DNA of 64,000 nt from VGJW01 sp035286125 (GTDB taxonomy: Bacteria; Cyanobacteriota; Sericytochromatia; S15B-MN24; VGJW01), in NCBI GenBank assembly GCA_035286125.1, contig JAYKIS010000053.1, forward strand, positions 1 to 64,000. Reading direction: 5' to 3'. The notes below the pieces were generated by a model. The model did no database searches, was not told where the DNA came from, and saw only the letters and a program-made list of their open reading frames with translations. Below are positions 50,720-58,522 of this stretch, piece by piece (within the stretch, counting starts at the first letter, position 1; every line of letters begins with the position of its first letter). The position numbers were made by a program, and so were the translations under genes.

Positions 50720-51291
50720 TGCGCAGCAGTCTCATTCTTCTGGTGGCCGGCCTCGGCCTCACGGGCTGCGGGCTGCCCATCCCGTTCGTCAACTTCTCGG
50801 CAAAACTGGCCATCCGTTCGGTCGAGCCGGCTACCGTCACCGTCAGCTATGCCAAGGGCACGAACAACGAGGTGACGGCCTCGTTCAAGAACCCCGTCGT
50901 CACCCTGGAAGGCGCCCCGGGCAGTCCGGGGGCGACCTTCAACGCCATGGAATTGTCGGCACTCGACCCTGCGAATTCGAACGTTGCGCTGGGCCTGTTC
51001 GGCGGAGCCCAGAAGGTATCGGTGCCCATCAGCCTTCGTGTCGCACCCTCGACGCTGCGGGAGGACCCGCGCGCAGGCACCGTCAGTCCCGTCGGCCAGG
51101 ATCAGCAGAAGCTGGTGCTGGGCCAAGGCAAGGCCGAACTGCCCATCGTTTCGAACGCCGTGCTCGAGTACGGCAAGACGAGAACCAACGGGCCCTTGAC
51201 CGTGTCCGCGGTCCTGAAGGGAACGGACGACGCCATGTGGCCCGTGGCAGTCGAGGTGCTGGTGCCGGTGGCCTTTGCCGGCGGCAACTGA
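50719..51291 (+). CDS. Lipoprotein linked to pilT
   Basis: A 190-residue protein with a lipoprotein leader VAGLGLTGC (Cys17). The mature part is beta-rich (VNFSAKLAIRSVEPATVTVSY, EVTASFKNPVVTLEG, KVSVPISLRVAP, PLTVSAVLKGTDDAMWPVAVEVL). No recognised domain. It starts inside the pilT stop (TGATG), so it is translationally coupled. It may be a surface or pilus-associated lipoprotein, but nothing in the sequence proves this. Confidence 0.7.
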   Translation: MRSSLILLVAGLGLTGCGLPIPFVNFSAKLAIRSVEPATVTVSYAKGTNNEVTASFKNPVVTLEGAPGSPGATFNAMELSALDPANSNVALGLFGGAQKVSVPISLRVAPSTLREDPRAGTVSPVGQDQQKLVLGQGKAELPIVSNAVLEYGKTRTNGPLTVSAVLKGTDDAMWPVAVEVLVPVAFAGGN

Positions 51292-51294
51292 CGG

Positions 51295-51474
51295 ATGCAG
51301 CGTCCGGGCCTTGTCGGACGGCTGCTGCGTGAGGATGACGCGCAGGCCATGGTCGAATATGGCCTGATTGCCGCGGCCCTGACGATTGGGGTGGCTCTGG
51401 CGACGAAGCTGGTTCAGGCCGCACTCTCCCGGCAACTGCTCCAACACCACAAGGCCCTGTCCCAGGCCCCCTGA
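51295..51474 (+). CDS. Small Flp/Fap-type pilin-like protein, atypical cleavage site
   Basis: A 59-residue protein too short for most gene callers. It reads MQRPGLVGRLLREDDAQAM then VEYGLIAAALTIGVALATKL, with the Flp pattern E-Y-G-L-I-A-A and a single hydrophobic helix. In Flp pilins a Gly precedes the xxxxEY block; here the equivalent residue is Ala16, so processing by the prepilin peptidase may be weak or different. It starts 3 bp after the lipoprotein stop. Possibly a minor pilin. Confidence 0.72.
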   Translation: MQRPGLVGRLLREDDAQAMVEYGLIAAALTIGVALATKLVQAALSRQLLQHHKALSQAP

Positions 51475-51576
51475 ACCGAATTTTCAGCGCATTTTTTCCG
51501 ACCCTTTACCGAACGGGGGCGAGGTCGCCCGACAAGACCCGTAACCCCCGCCACCGGCACACGAGGAGAAGCGCCG

Positions 51577-51738
51577 ATGACCTTCCTTAAGACCCTGGTA
51601 CACGACGAAGCCGGCCAGAGCATGGTCGAGTACGGCATCATTGTCGCCGTCATCGCCGCCGTGTGCGTGGGCGGCTTCCGGGCCATCGGCGACCAGAGCA
51701 ACAAGGCCCTCGACACGCTGCTCAAGAACATGAAGTAG
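51577..51738 (+). CDS. flp: Flp-type small prepilin
   Basis: A 53-residue protein with MTFLKTLVHDEAGQSMVEYG then IIVAVIAAVCVGGFRAIG. The G13-Q14-S-M-V-E-Y context is the Flp prepilin cleavage motif (G^xxxxEY), followed by one hydrophobic helix and a short basic tail. Flp pilins are normally assembled by Tad systems, but no tad genes are in this window. GAGGAG lies 7 nt before the ATG. It is very likely abundant given the strong ribosome binding site. Confidence 0.88.
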   Translation: MTFLKTLVHDEAGQSMVEYGIIVAVIAAVCVGGFRAIGDQSNKALDTLLKNMK

Positions 51739-51749
51739 GAGGAACGACC

Positions 51750-51992
51750 ATGCAAGCTCCTGCAGTCGCAGCCAACCCCTTGATCCCCAGCGTCTCCCCC
51801 TGGGGCGCGCCCGTTGCGCAGCCGGCACAGCCGAAGCCCATGGCGGGAGATACCTTCGTCCCGTCCGCGGCCCCGGCGGCCGCGCCGGTCAAGGTCGGTG
51901 TCATGAGCTTCCTGACCAACTTCTGGGACCAATTCGTCGGTCCGCTTTTCAGCAAGGCCGCGACCTTCCTGATGGGCCTCTTCGGCAAGTAG
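51750..51992 (+). CDS. 80-residue small protein with hydrophobic C-terminus
   Basis: A short protein with a very strong AGGAGG 8 nt upstream. The N-terminal 50 residues are Pro/Ala-rich and disordered (PSVSPWGAPVAQPAQPKP, AAPAAAPVKVG). The C-terminal 28 residues (VMSFLTNFWDQFVGPLFSKA, TFLMGLFGK) are amphipathic and membrane-seeking with a terminal Lys, like a holin-toxin or a membrane-binding peptide. It follows the Flp pilin by 11 bp and is probably co-transcribed. Function unknown; could bind or modulate the pilus or act at the membrane. Confidence 0.6.
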   Translation: MQAPAVAANPLIPSVSPWGAPVAQPAQPKPMAGDTFVPSAAPAAAPVKVGVMSFLTNFWDQFVGPLFSKAATFLMGLFGK

Positions 51993-52074
51993 TCCACGTC
52001 GTGCCGTCGCCCCTCGCCCTCCGCGGGGGGCGCTTCGCTTGGGGGTAAGATGAGAAGGAAGGGAGATTGCCTCG

Positions 52075-52626
52075 ATGGGCCTGCGCGAAATAGCCAAGTT
52101 GGGCAACCCGGTCCTGCGGCGAGTAGCTGAACCCGTCTCGCTCGAGGAGCTGGCCGATCCGGAAACCCAGCGCCTGATCGACGACATGATCGAGACGATG
52201 CGTGCCGCGGCAGGCATCGGCCTCGCCGCCCCTCAGGTCTCGGTCCCCAAGCAGATCCAGATCATCGAGATGGCGGCAAACCCGCGCTACCCGTCCGCCC
52301 CGACATGGCCCCTGACGGTGCTCGTGAATCCCGAGATCACCTTTCTGACGGACGAACGGATCGAGGTCTGGGAGGGATGTCTTTCGGTCGACGGCCTGCG
52401 TGGCAAGGTCCGCCGCGTCCGACGCATCGCGATCCGCTTCCTCGATCGCCACGGCCAGGAGCAGCACCTCGAGCTCGAGGACTTTCCTGCAGTCGTGGCG
52501 CAACACGAGACGGACCATCTCGTGGGCAAGGTCTTCCTCGACCGCATGGAGGACATGAGCAGCCTCGCCCAGATTGCAGAGTGGGAGCGTTACTGGCTGG
52601 CCGACCCGGCCCTTGTCACGGAATGA
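52075..52626 (+). CDS. def: Peptide deformylase
   Basis: A 183-residue metalloenzyme that removes the N-formyl group from nascent proteins. The three motifs are GIGLAAPQV (about 48-56), EGCLSVDG with the metal-binding Cys, and QHETDHLVG with the two metal-binding His and catalytic Glu. It is preceded by GGGAG and a TAAGAT -10-like element about 25-30 nt before the ATG. It overlaps the aldo/keto reductase gene by 4 nt. Confidence 0.97.
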   Translation: MGLREIAKLGNPVLRRVAEPVSLEELADPETQRLIDDMIETMRAAAGIGLAAPQVSVPKQIQIIEMAANPRYPSAPTWPLTVLVNPEITFLTDERIEVWEGCLSVDGLRGKVRRVRRIAIRFLDRHGQEQHLELEDFPAVVAQHETDHLVGKVFLDRMEDMSSLAQIAEWERYWLADPALVTE

Positions 52627-53441
52627 TCCTGGATGAAGGGGCGATGCCCCGCCGCAGACTGGGGCGCACGGCCGTCGACATTTCCCTGCTGGGTTTCGGG
52701 ACCGGAACGACGGCCAGCAATGGCCATCCGAGCGCGCAGAGCGCGATCCACCCGACGGAGTTGGGCGGCCTGCTGCGGCTTGGGCTGGATGTGGGCATCA
52801 CGTGGTGGGATACGTCCGACGACTACCAGACCTACGCGCATGTCCGCGAAGGCCTCGTCGGCACACCGCGAGAGCTGGTCCAGATCGCCAGCAAGACGCA
52901 TGCGGCCACGGCCGGGGAGGCGCACGCCAGGCTGGATGAGGCACTGGCCGACATGGGCCTTTCGTGGCTGGACGTCTACTTTCTGCACGATGTCGACGAC
53001 GTGGACGAACTCGACCGTCGCCTGCCCGCTATGGCCGCCCTTCGCCAACGCCGGGAGCGCGGGGATATCCGGGCGATTGCCCTGTCGACCCACAACATCG
53101 ACACGCTCGAACGCCTGCTGGTCCATCCGGAGTACGCGGACCTCGACGTGGTGATGACGAACTTCAATCGCTTTGGCGACCACATGGATGCCGGCCTCGA
53201 GGACTACAGCCGGGCACTCGAGGCGCATCACGCAGCCGGACGGGGCGTGCTGGTCATGAAAGCCGTCGGGGAAGGCCGCCTCGCGCACGTCGCGCGGGAG
53301 AGCATCCAGTGGAACGCGACACGACCTTTTGTCGATGGCGTCCTTGTGGGCATGGCCTCGGGCGACCAGGTGCTGGCCAATGCCGCCGCCGTCATCCAGG
53401 CAAGTAAGGCAGAACCTCGGAGAATCGGCCCCGGTTTGTGA
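52623..53441 (+). CDS. Aldo/keto reductase family protein
   Basis: A 272-residue TIM-barrel protein. RRRLGRTAVDISLLGFGTG is the AKR start, ITWWDTSDDYQTYAHVREGL has the catalytic Asp and Tyr in the AKR arrangement (D-x-A-x-x-Y), SWLDVYFLHDVDD replaces the DY-x-D-L-x-x-H block, and ESIQWNATRPFVDGVLVGM is the terminal cofactor region. NADPH-dependent reduction of a carbonyl is the family role; substrate unknown. Starts inside the def stop. An in-frame ATG at 52644 would shorten it by seven residues. Confidence 0.88.
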   Translation: MILDEGAMPRRRLGRTAVDISLLGFGTGTTASNGHPSAQSAIHPTELGGLLRLGLDVGITWWDTSDDYQTYAHVREGLVGTPRELVQIASKTHAATAGEAHARLDEALADMGLSWLDVYFLHDVDDVDELDRRLPAMAALRQRRERGDIRAIALSTHNIDTLERLLVHPEYADLDVVMTNFNRFGDHMDAGLEDYSRALEAHHAAGRGVLVMKAVGEGRLAHVARESIQWNATRPFVDGVLVGMASGDQVLANAAAVIQASKAEPRRIGPGL

Positions 53442-53518
53442 ATTCCGCGACGACTTGGGGAATGCGTCTCCACAGGTATCGCTGGCAAACATCACATTCC
53501 CGAAGGGAGGCGCTCCCA

Positions 53519-54613
53519 ATGGCTCCTCGTCGTATCAAGGTGGCGGCCCTGTCGGCCGTGCTCGCCCAAGGCTTCATGGTTACCCAGGCAACCGCGGCGC
53601 CTGACCTCTGGCCGGACTATCGGCTCGCCGGCCAGGAGCGCGTAAGCGAGTTCAAGGCGGGTCGCGAAATCGTGGACCGACTGGGCGATGGTTCCGAAGT
53701 GGCCGGCACGCGCAAGACCGTCCGGCGCAACGAACGGGTCGAACCGCTTCGTGAAAAGGACCCGACCCAGAATCTGGAGTCCTTCGAGGAGGTGCCGGCC
53801 TCCCCGGTGTTCAGCACCAAGGTGGTGGGCCGCATTCACTCGACGATGTCGGCCACGAAGTTCGACAAGTTCCGGTACGCGTGGACCGAGACGCCGTACA
53901 AGGACTACACCGTCAAGAAGTGGGAGCAGCGCGACGAGTTCTGGAAGGATGTCCCGTACCAGCGCCGCATCCTTGCCGAGTGGAACGACCCGGCGTCGGG
54001 CCGCGCGATGCGGTTCGAGGGAGCGAACTCCCGCTACACCGCTCAGGAATCGGCCGTGACGGCCTGGCAGGGCGCAGCGGATCCCAAGGTCTACGTGGGA
54101 GCCGGTGTCGACAAGTCGGCGCGAACGGGTCCGTTCTTCGTGTCGTCCCGGACCGAAGTCAAGGAAGTGGCCCGCAAGTCCCTCGCGTCCGTTCAGGCCG
54201 CCTCGTCAGGTGCTGGCAGCGCGAGCGGTCTGGGTGCCACCCGGGTGTTCCAGGGCGACTCCGCCAAGGGCATCAGCCAGGCCCAGAAGGCCGCTGCCGG
54301 TCAGATTGCGGCGACCTTGGGTTCCCGAACCGTCAAGGCCTCACAGGGTGCGAATCCGGTCAGCGTCAAGGCGATTGCCTCCATTCAGGCGGCCAAGAGC
54401 AAGCTTGAGGCTCTGCCCGTTCGGTCCGCTGTCGCCGTCCAGATCAAGTCGGCCCTTGAGCTGTTGGCGCGTCCCGACGCCACCGACGCTCAGATCAAGG
54501 CGGCCCTGAACAAGGCGAAGAAGAATGCTTGGTCGAAGAACAATGCCAAGGCTATCGAGGCAGCGACGCAGAGAATTCTCAAGGCACGGAAATCAGCCCG
54601 CAACGGCGGTTGA
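53519..54613 (+). CDS. Secreted protein of an unrecognised APDLWPDYRL family, copy A
   Basis: A 364-residue exported protein. The signal peptide ends before APDLWPDYRLAGQERV, which is shared word for word with the next gene. Further shared blocks are RRNER (about 68), YSTK/VFSTK region with GR-x-x-x-TMS, TETPYKDYTVKKWE, a D-P-x-SGR-x-M-x-F-x-G block, KSARTGPFFV and AAGQIAATLGSRTVKAS. The C-terminal third is Ala/Lys-rich and helical. Length, signal peptide and repeats suggest a surface or matrix protein. GGGAGG lies 9 nt before the ATG at 53519. No known domain recognised. Confidence 0.75.
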   Translation: MAPRRIKVAALSAVLAQGFMVTQATAAPDLWPDYRLAGQERVSEFKAGREIVDRLGDGSEVAGTRKTVRRNERVEPLREKDPTQNLESFEEVPASPVFSTKVVGRIHSTMSATKFDKFRYAWTETPYKDYTVKKWEQRDEFWKDVPYQRRILAEWNDPASGRAMRFEGANSRYTAQESAVTAWQGAADPKVYVGAGVDKSARTGPFFVSSRTEVKEVARKSLASVQAASSGAGSASGLGATRVFQGDSAKGISQAQKAAAGQIAATLGSRTVKASQGANPVSVKAIASIQAAKSKLEALPVRSAVAVQIKSALELLARPDATDAQIKAALNKAKKNAWSKNNAKAIEAATQRILKARKSARNGG

Positions 54614-54629
54614 TCACCAAGGCGTCAGC

Positions 54630-54662
54630 AAAGGGGGTAGGCCCGGTCGGACCTACCCCTTT
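54630..54662 (+). terminator. Hairpin terminator between the two tandem secreted genes
   Basis: AAAGGGGGTAGG pairs with CCTACCCCTTT across a short loop containing CCG/CGG, with one G bulge. It lies 16 bp after the stop of copy A. GCGTTTCG follows, a partial T tract. It should reduce read-through into copy B. Confidence 0.65.
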
Positions 54663-54727
54663 GCGTTTCGTACCCCTGCCCTTGCGGGAACACCTACGTC
54701 AGCCACAGACCACCGGGAGAGTCCCTC

Positions 54728-55942
54728 TTGCGACGCATCGCCTGCCCCGCCGCGCTTGCCGCCGGCACCTTGCTGCTCACAGCCCCGCAAGCATGGGCCG
54801 CACCCGACCTATGGCCGGACTATCGCCTTGTCGGCACCGAACGGGTCCAGTCCTTCCAGCCCGGCAGCATCGAGACGCGGCGCGTGGAGACGGGGGCCGA
54901 GATTCCGGGGTCACGGCAGGCCATGCGGCGAAATGAACGCGACGTGCCCATGCGGGTGTCCGCCCCGACGGAGGCCAAGTCGGAAACCTTCGAGGTCAAC
55001 GATGCACCCACCTATTCCACCCGCATCCAGGGCCGCCTCCAACTGACCATGAGCCACACCAAGGTCACGATCAACCGCCTCGACTGGACCGAGACTCCCT
55101 ACGTGGACTACACGGTCCACAAGTGGGAGGCGTGGGATGCCTTCAAGCGGCAGAACACCTACGGGCGCAAGCGCGTCGCAACATGGACGGACCCGGTCTC
55201 CGGCCGCTCGATGTCCTTTGCCGGTCCGGAAACAATCTACGGGCAGGTCGACGACGACCGGACCTGGCCACCCGTCCCGCGTGAGGACCAGCCGGTCGAG
55301 GTCGGCAGGGGCATCCTGAAGACCGGAAAGGTCGGTCCCACAATCGTCGGGACCCGCATCGACGTCGCCGAGGCCAGCCGGCGCAGCCTGGCCTCGGTAG
55401 GGGCCTCGGGTGCCGGACAGATGGCCCGAGGTGCCTATGGCTTCCGCGGGGACCAGGGCAACAGCATCAGCCAGGCCCGGAGTGCAAGCGGACAAGCCGT
55501 GGCGGCCAGTCTGGGCAGCCGCGCCATCAAGGCCTCCGCATCGGCCAAGGGCATGGCGCCTGCCTCGGGACAAGCCGTCGCGTTCGGGGCAGCCAAGGTT
55601 CAGGTGGCCTTGGCTGCTGCCGCCCCGGCTGTTCTCGGGAGCGTGCGTCCCGCGGGCCTGGGACGTCCGTCCGGCTACAGCGTCCCGGCGCTGAATGTGT
55701 GGGTCAACGGTGTCCAGGGCAACCAGCCCGAGGTCGTCCAGTGGCGGGAGCTGGCACGGCTCGCCATCGGCGTCTCCGATACCACCACACGGTCCGAGCT
55801 CGTCCAGGCCCTTGAGGACAACGTCAACACCGCGAAGGACCTGCGTGAGGCAGCCGAGGCCATCGGAAGGATCTCGAACGCGGCGACCAAGGCCAAGGCT
55901 CAGGCGGCTCTGGATCAGATCCGGGCCGGATTGTTGCCCTGA
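54728..55942 (+). CDS. Secreted protein of the APDLWPDYRL family, copy B
   Basis: A 404-residue paralogue of the preceding gene. The signal peptide is AALAAGTLLLTAPQAWA, and the mature protein again begins APDLWPDYRLVGTERV. Shared blocks with copy A: RRNERDV, YSTRIQGRLQLTMSHTKV, WTETPYVDYTVHKWE, DPVSGRSMSFAG, KTGKVGPTIVGTR, RRSLASV and SGQAVAASLGSRAIKAS. It is longer because of an added 40-residue segment near the end (PALNVWVNGVQGNQPEVVQW). TTG start with GGGAGAG upstream. It shows a local gene duplication followed by divergence. Confidence 0.75.
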   Translation: MRRIACPAALAAGTLLLTAPQAWAAPDLWPDYRLVGTERVQSFQPGSIETRRVETGAEIPGSRQAMRRNERDVPMRVSAPTEAKSETFEVNDAPTYSTRIQGRLQLTMSHTKVTINRLDWTETPYVDYTVHKWEAWDAFKRQNTYGRKRVATWTDPVSGRSMSFAGPETIYGQVDDDRTWPPVPREDQPVEVGRGILKTGKVGPTIVGTRIDVAEASRRSLASVGASGAGQMARGAYGFRGDQGNSISQARSASGQAVAASLGSRAIKASASAKGMAPASGQAVAFGAAKVQVALAAAAPAVLGSVRPAGLGRPSGYSVPALNVWVNGVQGNQPEVVQWRELARLAIGVSDTTTRSELVQALEDNVNTAKDLREAAEAIGRISNAATKAKAQAALDQIRAGLLP

Positions 55943-55949
55943 ACGATCG

Positions 55950-56906
55950 CTAGAGGCGCGCGAGGCCCCTGAGGACAGCGCGCGCCTCGTCGACCATGCC
56001 GGTCAGCACGCCTGCTGCAGCCGGCACGTCTCGGATAGCACCAACCACCTGTCCGACCTCGATTTCTCCCTCCGGCAAGGCGCCCAGGTGAATCGCCTGC
56101 CGCGGACGCCCGGTCCCCAGCAAGTCGCGCAGTTCTTCTGGCGACGCCCCGCGGGCCTCGGCGGCCCGAACCTGCTCCCAGAAGGCATTCTTGAGCAACC
56201 GCACGGGCATGACGGACTTGAGGGCGAGTACCGTGTCGGTCTCACCGGCCTCGACGATGGCCTGCTTGTAGGCCTCATGGGCCGAGGACTCGACGGTGCA
56301 TGCGAAGCGAGTTCCCACCTGGACGCCCGACGCCCCGAGCGCCAGGGCCGCCGCCATCGTCCGACCGTCGACGATGCCCCCTGCCGCCACGACAGGCACC
56401 GAGACCGCCCGGACGACCTGGGGCACCAGCACCATCGTCGTCAACTCATCGGGACCGTTGTGGCCGCCGGCTTCGAAACCCTCGGCCACGACGGCATCGA
56501 CGCCTAGCGCCTCGCACTTGGCGGCCTGCCGGGCTGTCGCCACGACGTGGAGGACCGTGGCGCCGGCCTCCTTGAGCACGGGTGTCCACGTCGCGGGGTT
56601 GCCCGCCGACGTGATGAAGATGCGACACCCCTCGCGCAAGGCCAAGGGGACAATCTCGGGAACATGGCGGTAAAAGACCGGCAGGTTGACGGCCCACGGC
56701 TTGTCCGTACGGGCACGCAGCTTGCGGACCTGGTCCAGGAAGACATCCGGGCGCATGCTGCCGGCCCCGAGCGTGCCCAGACCACCGGCCTCGCTGACGG
56801 CAGCCGCCAATCGGGCACCTGAGACCCAGATCATGCCTGCCTGGATCACCGGATAGCGAATCCCGAGCAGTCGGGTCAGGGGTGTATCCATCGTCGGCAT
56901 CGTCAT
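55950..56906 (-). CDS. FabK/nitronate monooxygenase-like flavoprotein
   Basis: A 318-residue TIM-barrel FMN protein. Motifs are PVIQAGMIWVSGARLAAAVSEAGGLGTLG, VVAEGFEAGGHNGPDELTT (the EG-x-x-AGGH block of FabK and NMO) and VPVVAAGGIVDGRTMAAALALGA with GTRFACTVES. It may be an enoyl-ACP reductase II or a nitronate monooxygenase; the two cannot be told apart here. It starts 4 bp inside the acyl-adenylating gene end, so the pair is an operon. With the degenerate adenylating protein it might act on a fatty acyl substrate. Confidence 0.85.
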   Translation of the reverse strand: MTMPTMDTPLTRLLGIRYPVIQAGMIWVSGARLAAAVSEAGGLGTLGAGSMRPDVFLDQVRKLRARTDKPWAVNLPVFYRHVPEIVPLALREGCRIFITSAGNPATWTPVLKEAGATVLHVVATARQAAKCEALGVDAVVAEGFEAGGHNGPDELTTMVLVPQVVRAVSVPVVAAGGIVDGRTMAAALALGASGVQVGTRFACTVESSAHEAYKQAIVEAGETDTVLALKSVMPVRLLKNAFWEQVRAAEARGASPEELRDLLGTGRPRQAIHLGALPEGEIEVGQVVGAIRDVPAAAGVLTGMVDEARAVLRGLARL

Positions 56907-58489
56907 CTGGGCCCATCCTTCCTGCCCCAGGCACGCCGGAGCGCCTCACGGTCAAGCGCACCGAGCGAGGTCCGGGGCAGGCCCTCGACGAGATGCCACG
57001 AAAGCCCCTCGTCGTCCGCCTCCGGATCGCCCAGCAGGTCCAGCAACACGCGACCGACCCCCGGATGGGGCCTGCCCGTCCGCAGGACTTCCGCACCCTC
57101 TGCCCACCACGGCGCCACCGGCACCCACCCCGGTGCCTCGAGCACCATCCCGATACCCGGAAGCCGAACGGCCGCCGTCAAGCCCAGGACGTCCGCCAGC
57201 AGGCTCTCCCAGTCCCGCCCCGGCCAGACGGGGTCCTCCGACGGTCCCTCCGGCAAGACCCGCAAAACATGCTGACCCTCCAGCTCGGCACGCACACCCG
57301 CACGGACCCAGCCAGCGAAGCGCAGGGCCGCCGTCCCCTCGGAATCCCGGACCCGTCCCCGAATGGCGGCCTGGCCCGCAAGCAGCAGCTCGCCCGAATC
57401 GGTGACATCGAGGCGCAGGCCATCCAATGCGGCCCCCACGCCCTCCTCACCCGGGACATGGGGACGCCCGCAAGCGAGGAGGCCCGCCACCCTGCGACAC
57501 GCCAGGCCCTCGAGCAGGGCCACGCCCACCGCACGGCAGTAGCGTCGCGTCAGAACCCGCGGTCGATCGCCCACGGCCACGGCCAACCTGAGTGCGGGCC
57601 CCAGGTGCGTGCGCAAGTCATCCAGCAGCCAGCGACGGGCGAGGCCCAACATCCGGGCGTCTCCCGCGGTCGTCGGCAAGGCGCGATCCTGGCGCTCCGT
57701 GGCAGCGACACCCTGAGCCAGCGCCCAGCGCGACATGGCATGGGAAAGTCTGCCTCGCCCCCTGATCCGCTCGTGGATACGGGCCACCCTGCGATCCAGG
57801 AGGCACGCCGGCGCGACCCACACCGTCGCGAGGTCCTCTGCTGGCGTGCGCCCCCCCGGGTGCCGTGGCGGCAGCACCAGGGAGGCCTCGGAGACGGCGA
57901 AGGCCAGCATCACCCCCCACGTGACGGGATGGTCCGGCGTCGTTCCCACGAGGATCCGATCCGAAGGCGTCACGAAGGCCAGGCGGGAGAAGGCGCGCGC
58001 CGCCCGAACGAGGCCACCGTGGCTGAAGGCATCCCCACGTTGGCCGCGATGGCCCCGCGGAAACAGGATCAAGGCCGTCTCCTCGGGCGTCGTTCCGGCC
58101 TCGCGGCGGGCCAGTTCCTCCTCTTGGCCGGCGTCGGGCAATTCACCCGCAAGGCAACCGGCCGGGTCCTCACCGTCGGGTCCAAAGTGCACCCGAGCTT
58201 CCAGCAAGGCGCAGGCTGCCGGCGCATCCTCGGGCTCCTCGACCCAGGCGACGCGGCCACCAACCAGCCAGACCCCCCACGCGGCAAACCACGCCGCCGG
58301 ATGGACCGGCCCCGAGAAGACCGCGACATCCCCAGGCAGGAAGGACCGCTCGAGCAGGCGTGAGGCGACCCTTTGGGCCGCCTCGGTCATTTCGGGCCAG
58401 GACCAGGCCCGCACGACTTCTCCCTCGGTCGCAAGCAGGACCCTCCGGCTGCGTCCCGAACGGCAAAGATATGGCAGATGGTCGCTCAT
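56903..58489 (-). CDS. Degenerate acyl-adenylating (ANL) family protein
   Basis: A 528-residue protein with the outline of an acyl-CoA synthetase. N-terminal WSWPEMTEAAQRVASRLLERSFLPGDVAVFSGPVHPAAWFAAWGVWLVGGRVA matches the ANL start. The phosphate-binding loop, normally TSGTTGxPKG, is here FPRGHRGQRGD (about 143-153), which has lost the consensus. The downstream A5-A8 motifs are also hard to find. It is probably inactive as a normal ligase, or works by a changed mechanism. Start at 58489 is chosen; an ATG at 58516 is possible. It is divergent from the HD-GYP gene. Confidence 0.62.
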   Translation of the reverse strand: MSDHLPYLCRSGRSRRVLLATEGEVVRAWSWPEMTEAAQRVASRLLERSFLPGDVAVFSGPVHPAAWFAAWGVWLVGGRVAWVEEPEDAPAACALLEARVHFGPDGEDPAGCLAGELPDAGQEEELARREAGTTPEETALILFPRGHRGQRGDAFSHGGLVRAARAFSRLAFVTPSDRILVGTTPDHPVTWGVMLAFAVSEASLVLPPRHPGGRTPAEDLATVWVAPACLLDRRVARIHERIRGRGRLSHAMSRWALAQGVAATERQDRALPTTAGDARMLGLARRWLLDDLRTHLGPALRLAVAVGDRPRVLTRRYCRAVGVALLEGLACRRVAGLLACGRPHVPGEEGVGAALDGLRLDVTDSGELLLAGQAAIRGRVRDSEGTAALRFAGWVRAGVRAELEGQHVLRVLPEGPSEDPVWPGRDWESLLADVLGLTAAVRLPGIGMVLEAPGWVPVAPWWAEGAEVLRTGRPHPGVGRVLLDLLGDPEADDEGLSWHLVEGLPRTSLGALDREALRRAWGRKDGPR

Positions 58490-58510
58490 GCAGGCGCTTG
58501 GGCTTTCGTC

Positions 58511-58516
58511 TATCAT
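58511..58516 (+). promoter_or_regulatory. Predicted -10 element of a leaderless promoter (TATCAT) for the HD-GYP gene
   Basis: TATCAT is followed by CTTCGC and the ATG at 58523, the same spacing as at aroC and the mannosidase gene. No Shine-Dalgarno lies before this start. On the other strand the same bases contain an ATG that is an alternative start of the divergent gene. Confidence 0.55.
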
Positions 58517-58522
58517 CTTCGC

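Noticed and set aside
51993..52074. Terminator before def (GC-rich CGCCC/GGGCG)
   Set aside because: Several overlapping short pairings are possible and none is clearly favoured; there is no T tract, so it is not listed as a feature.
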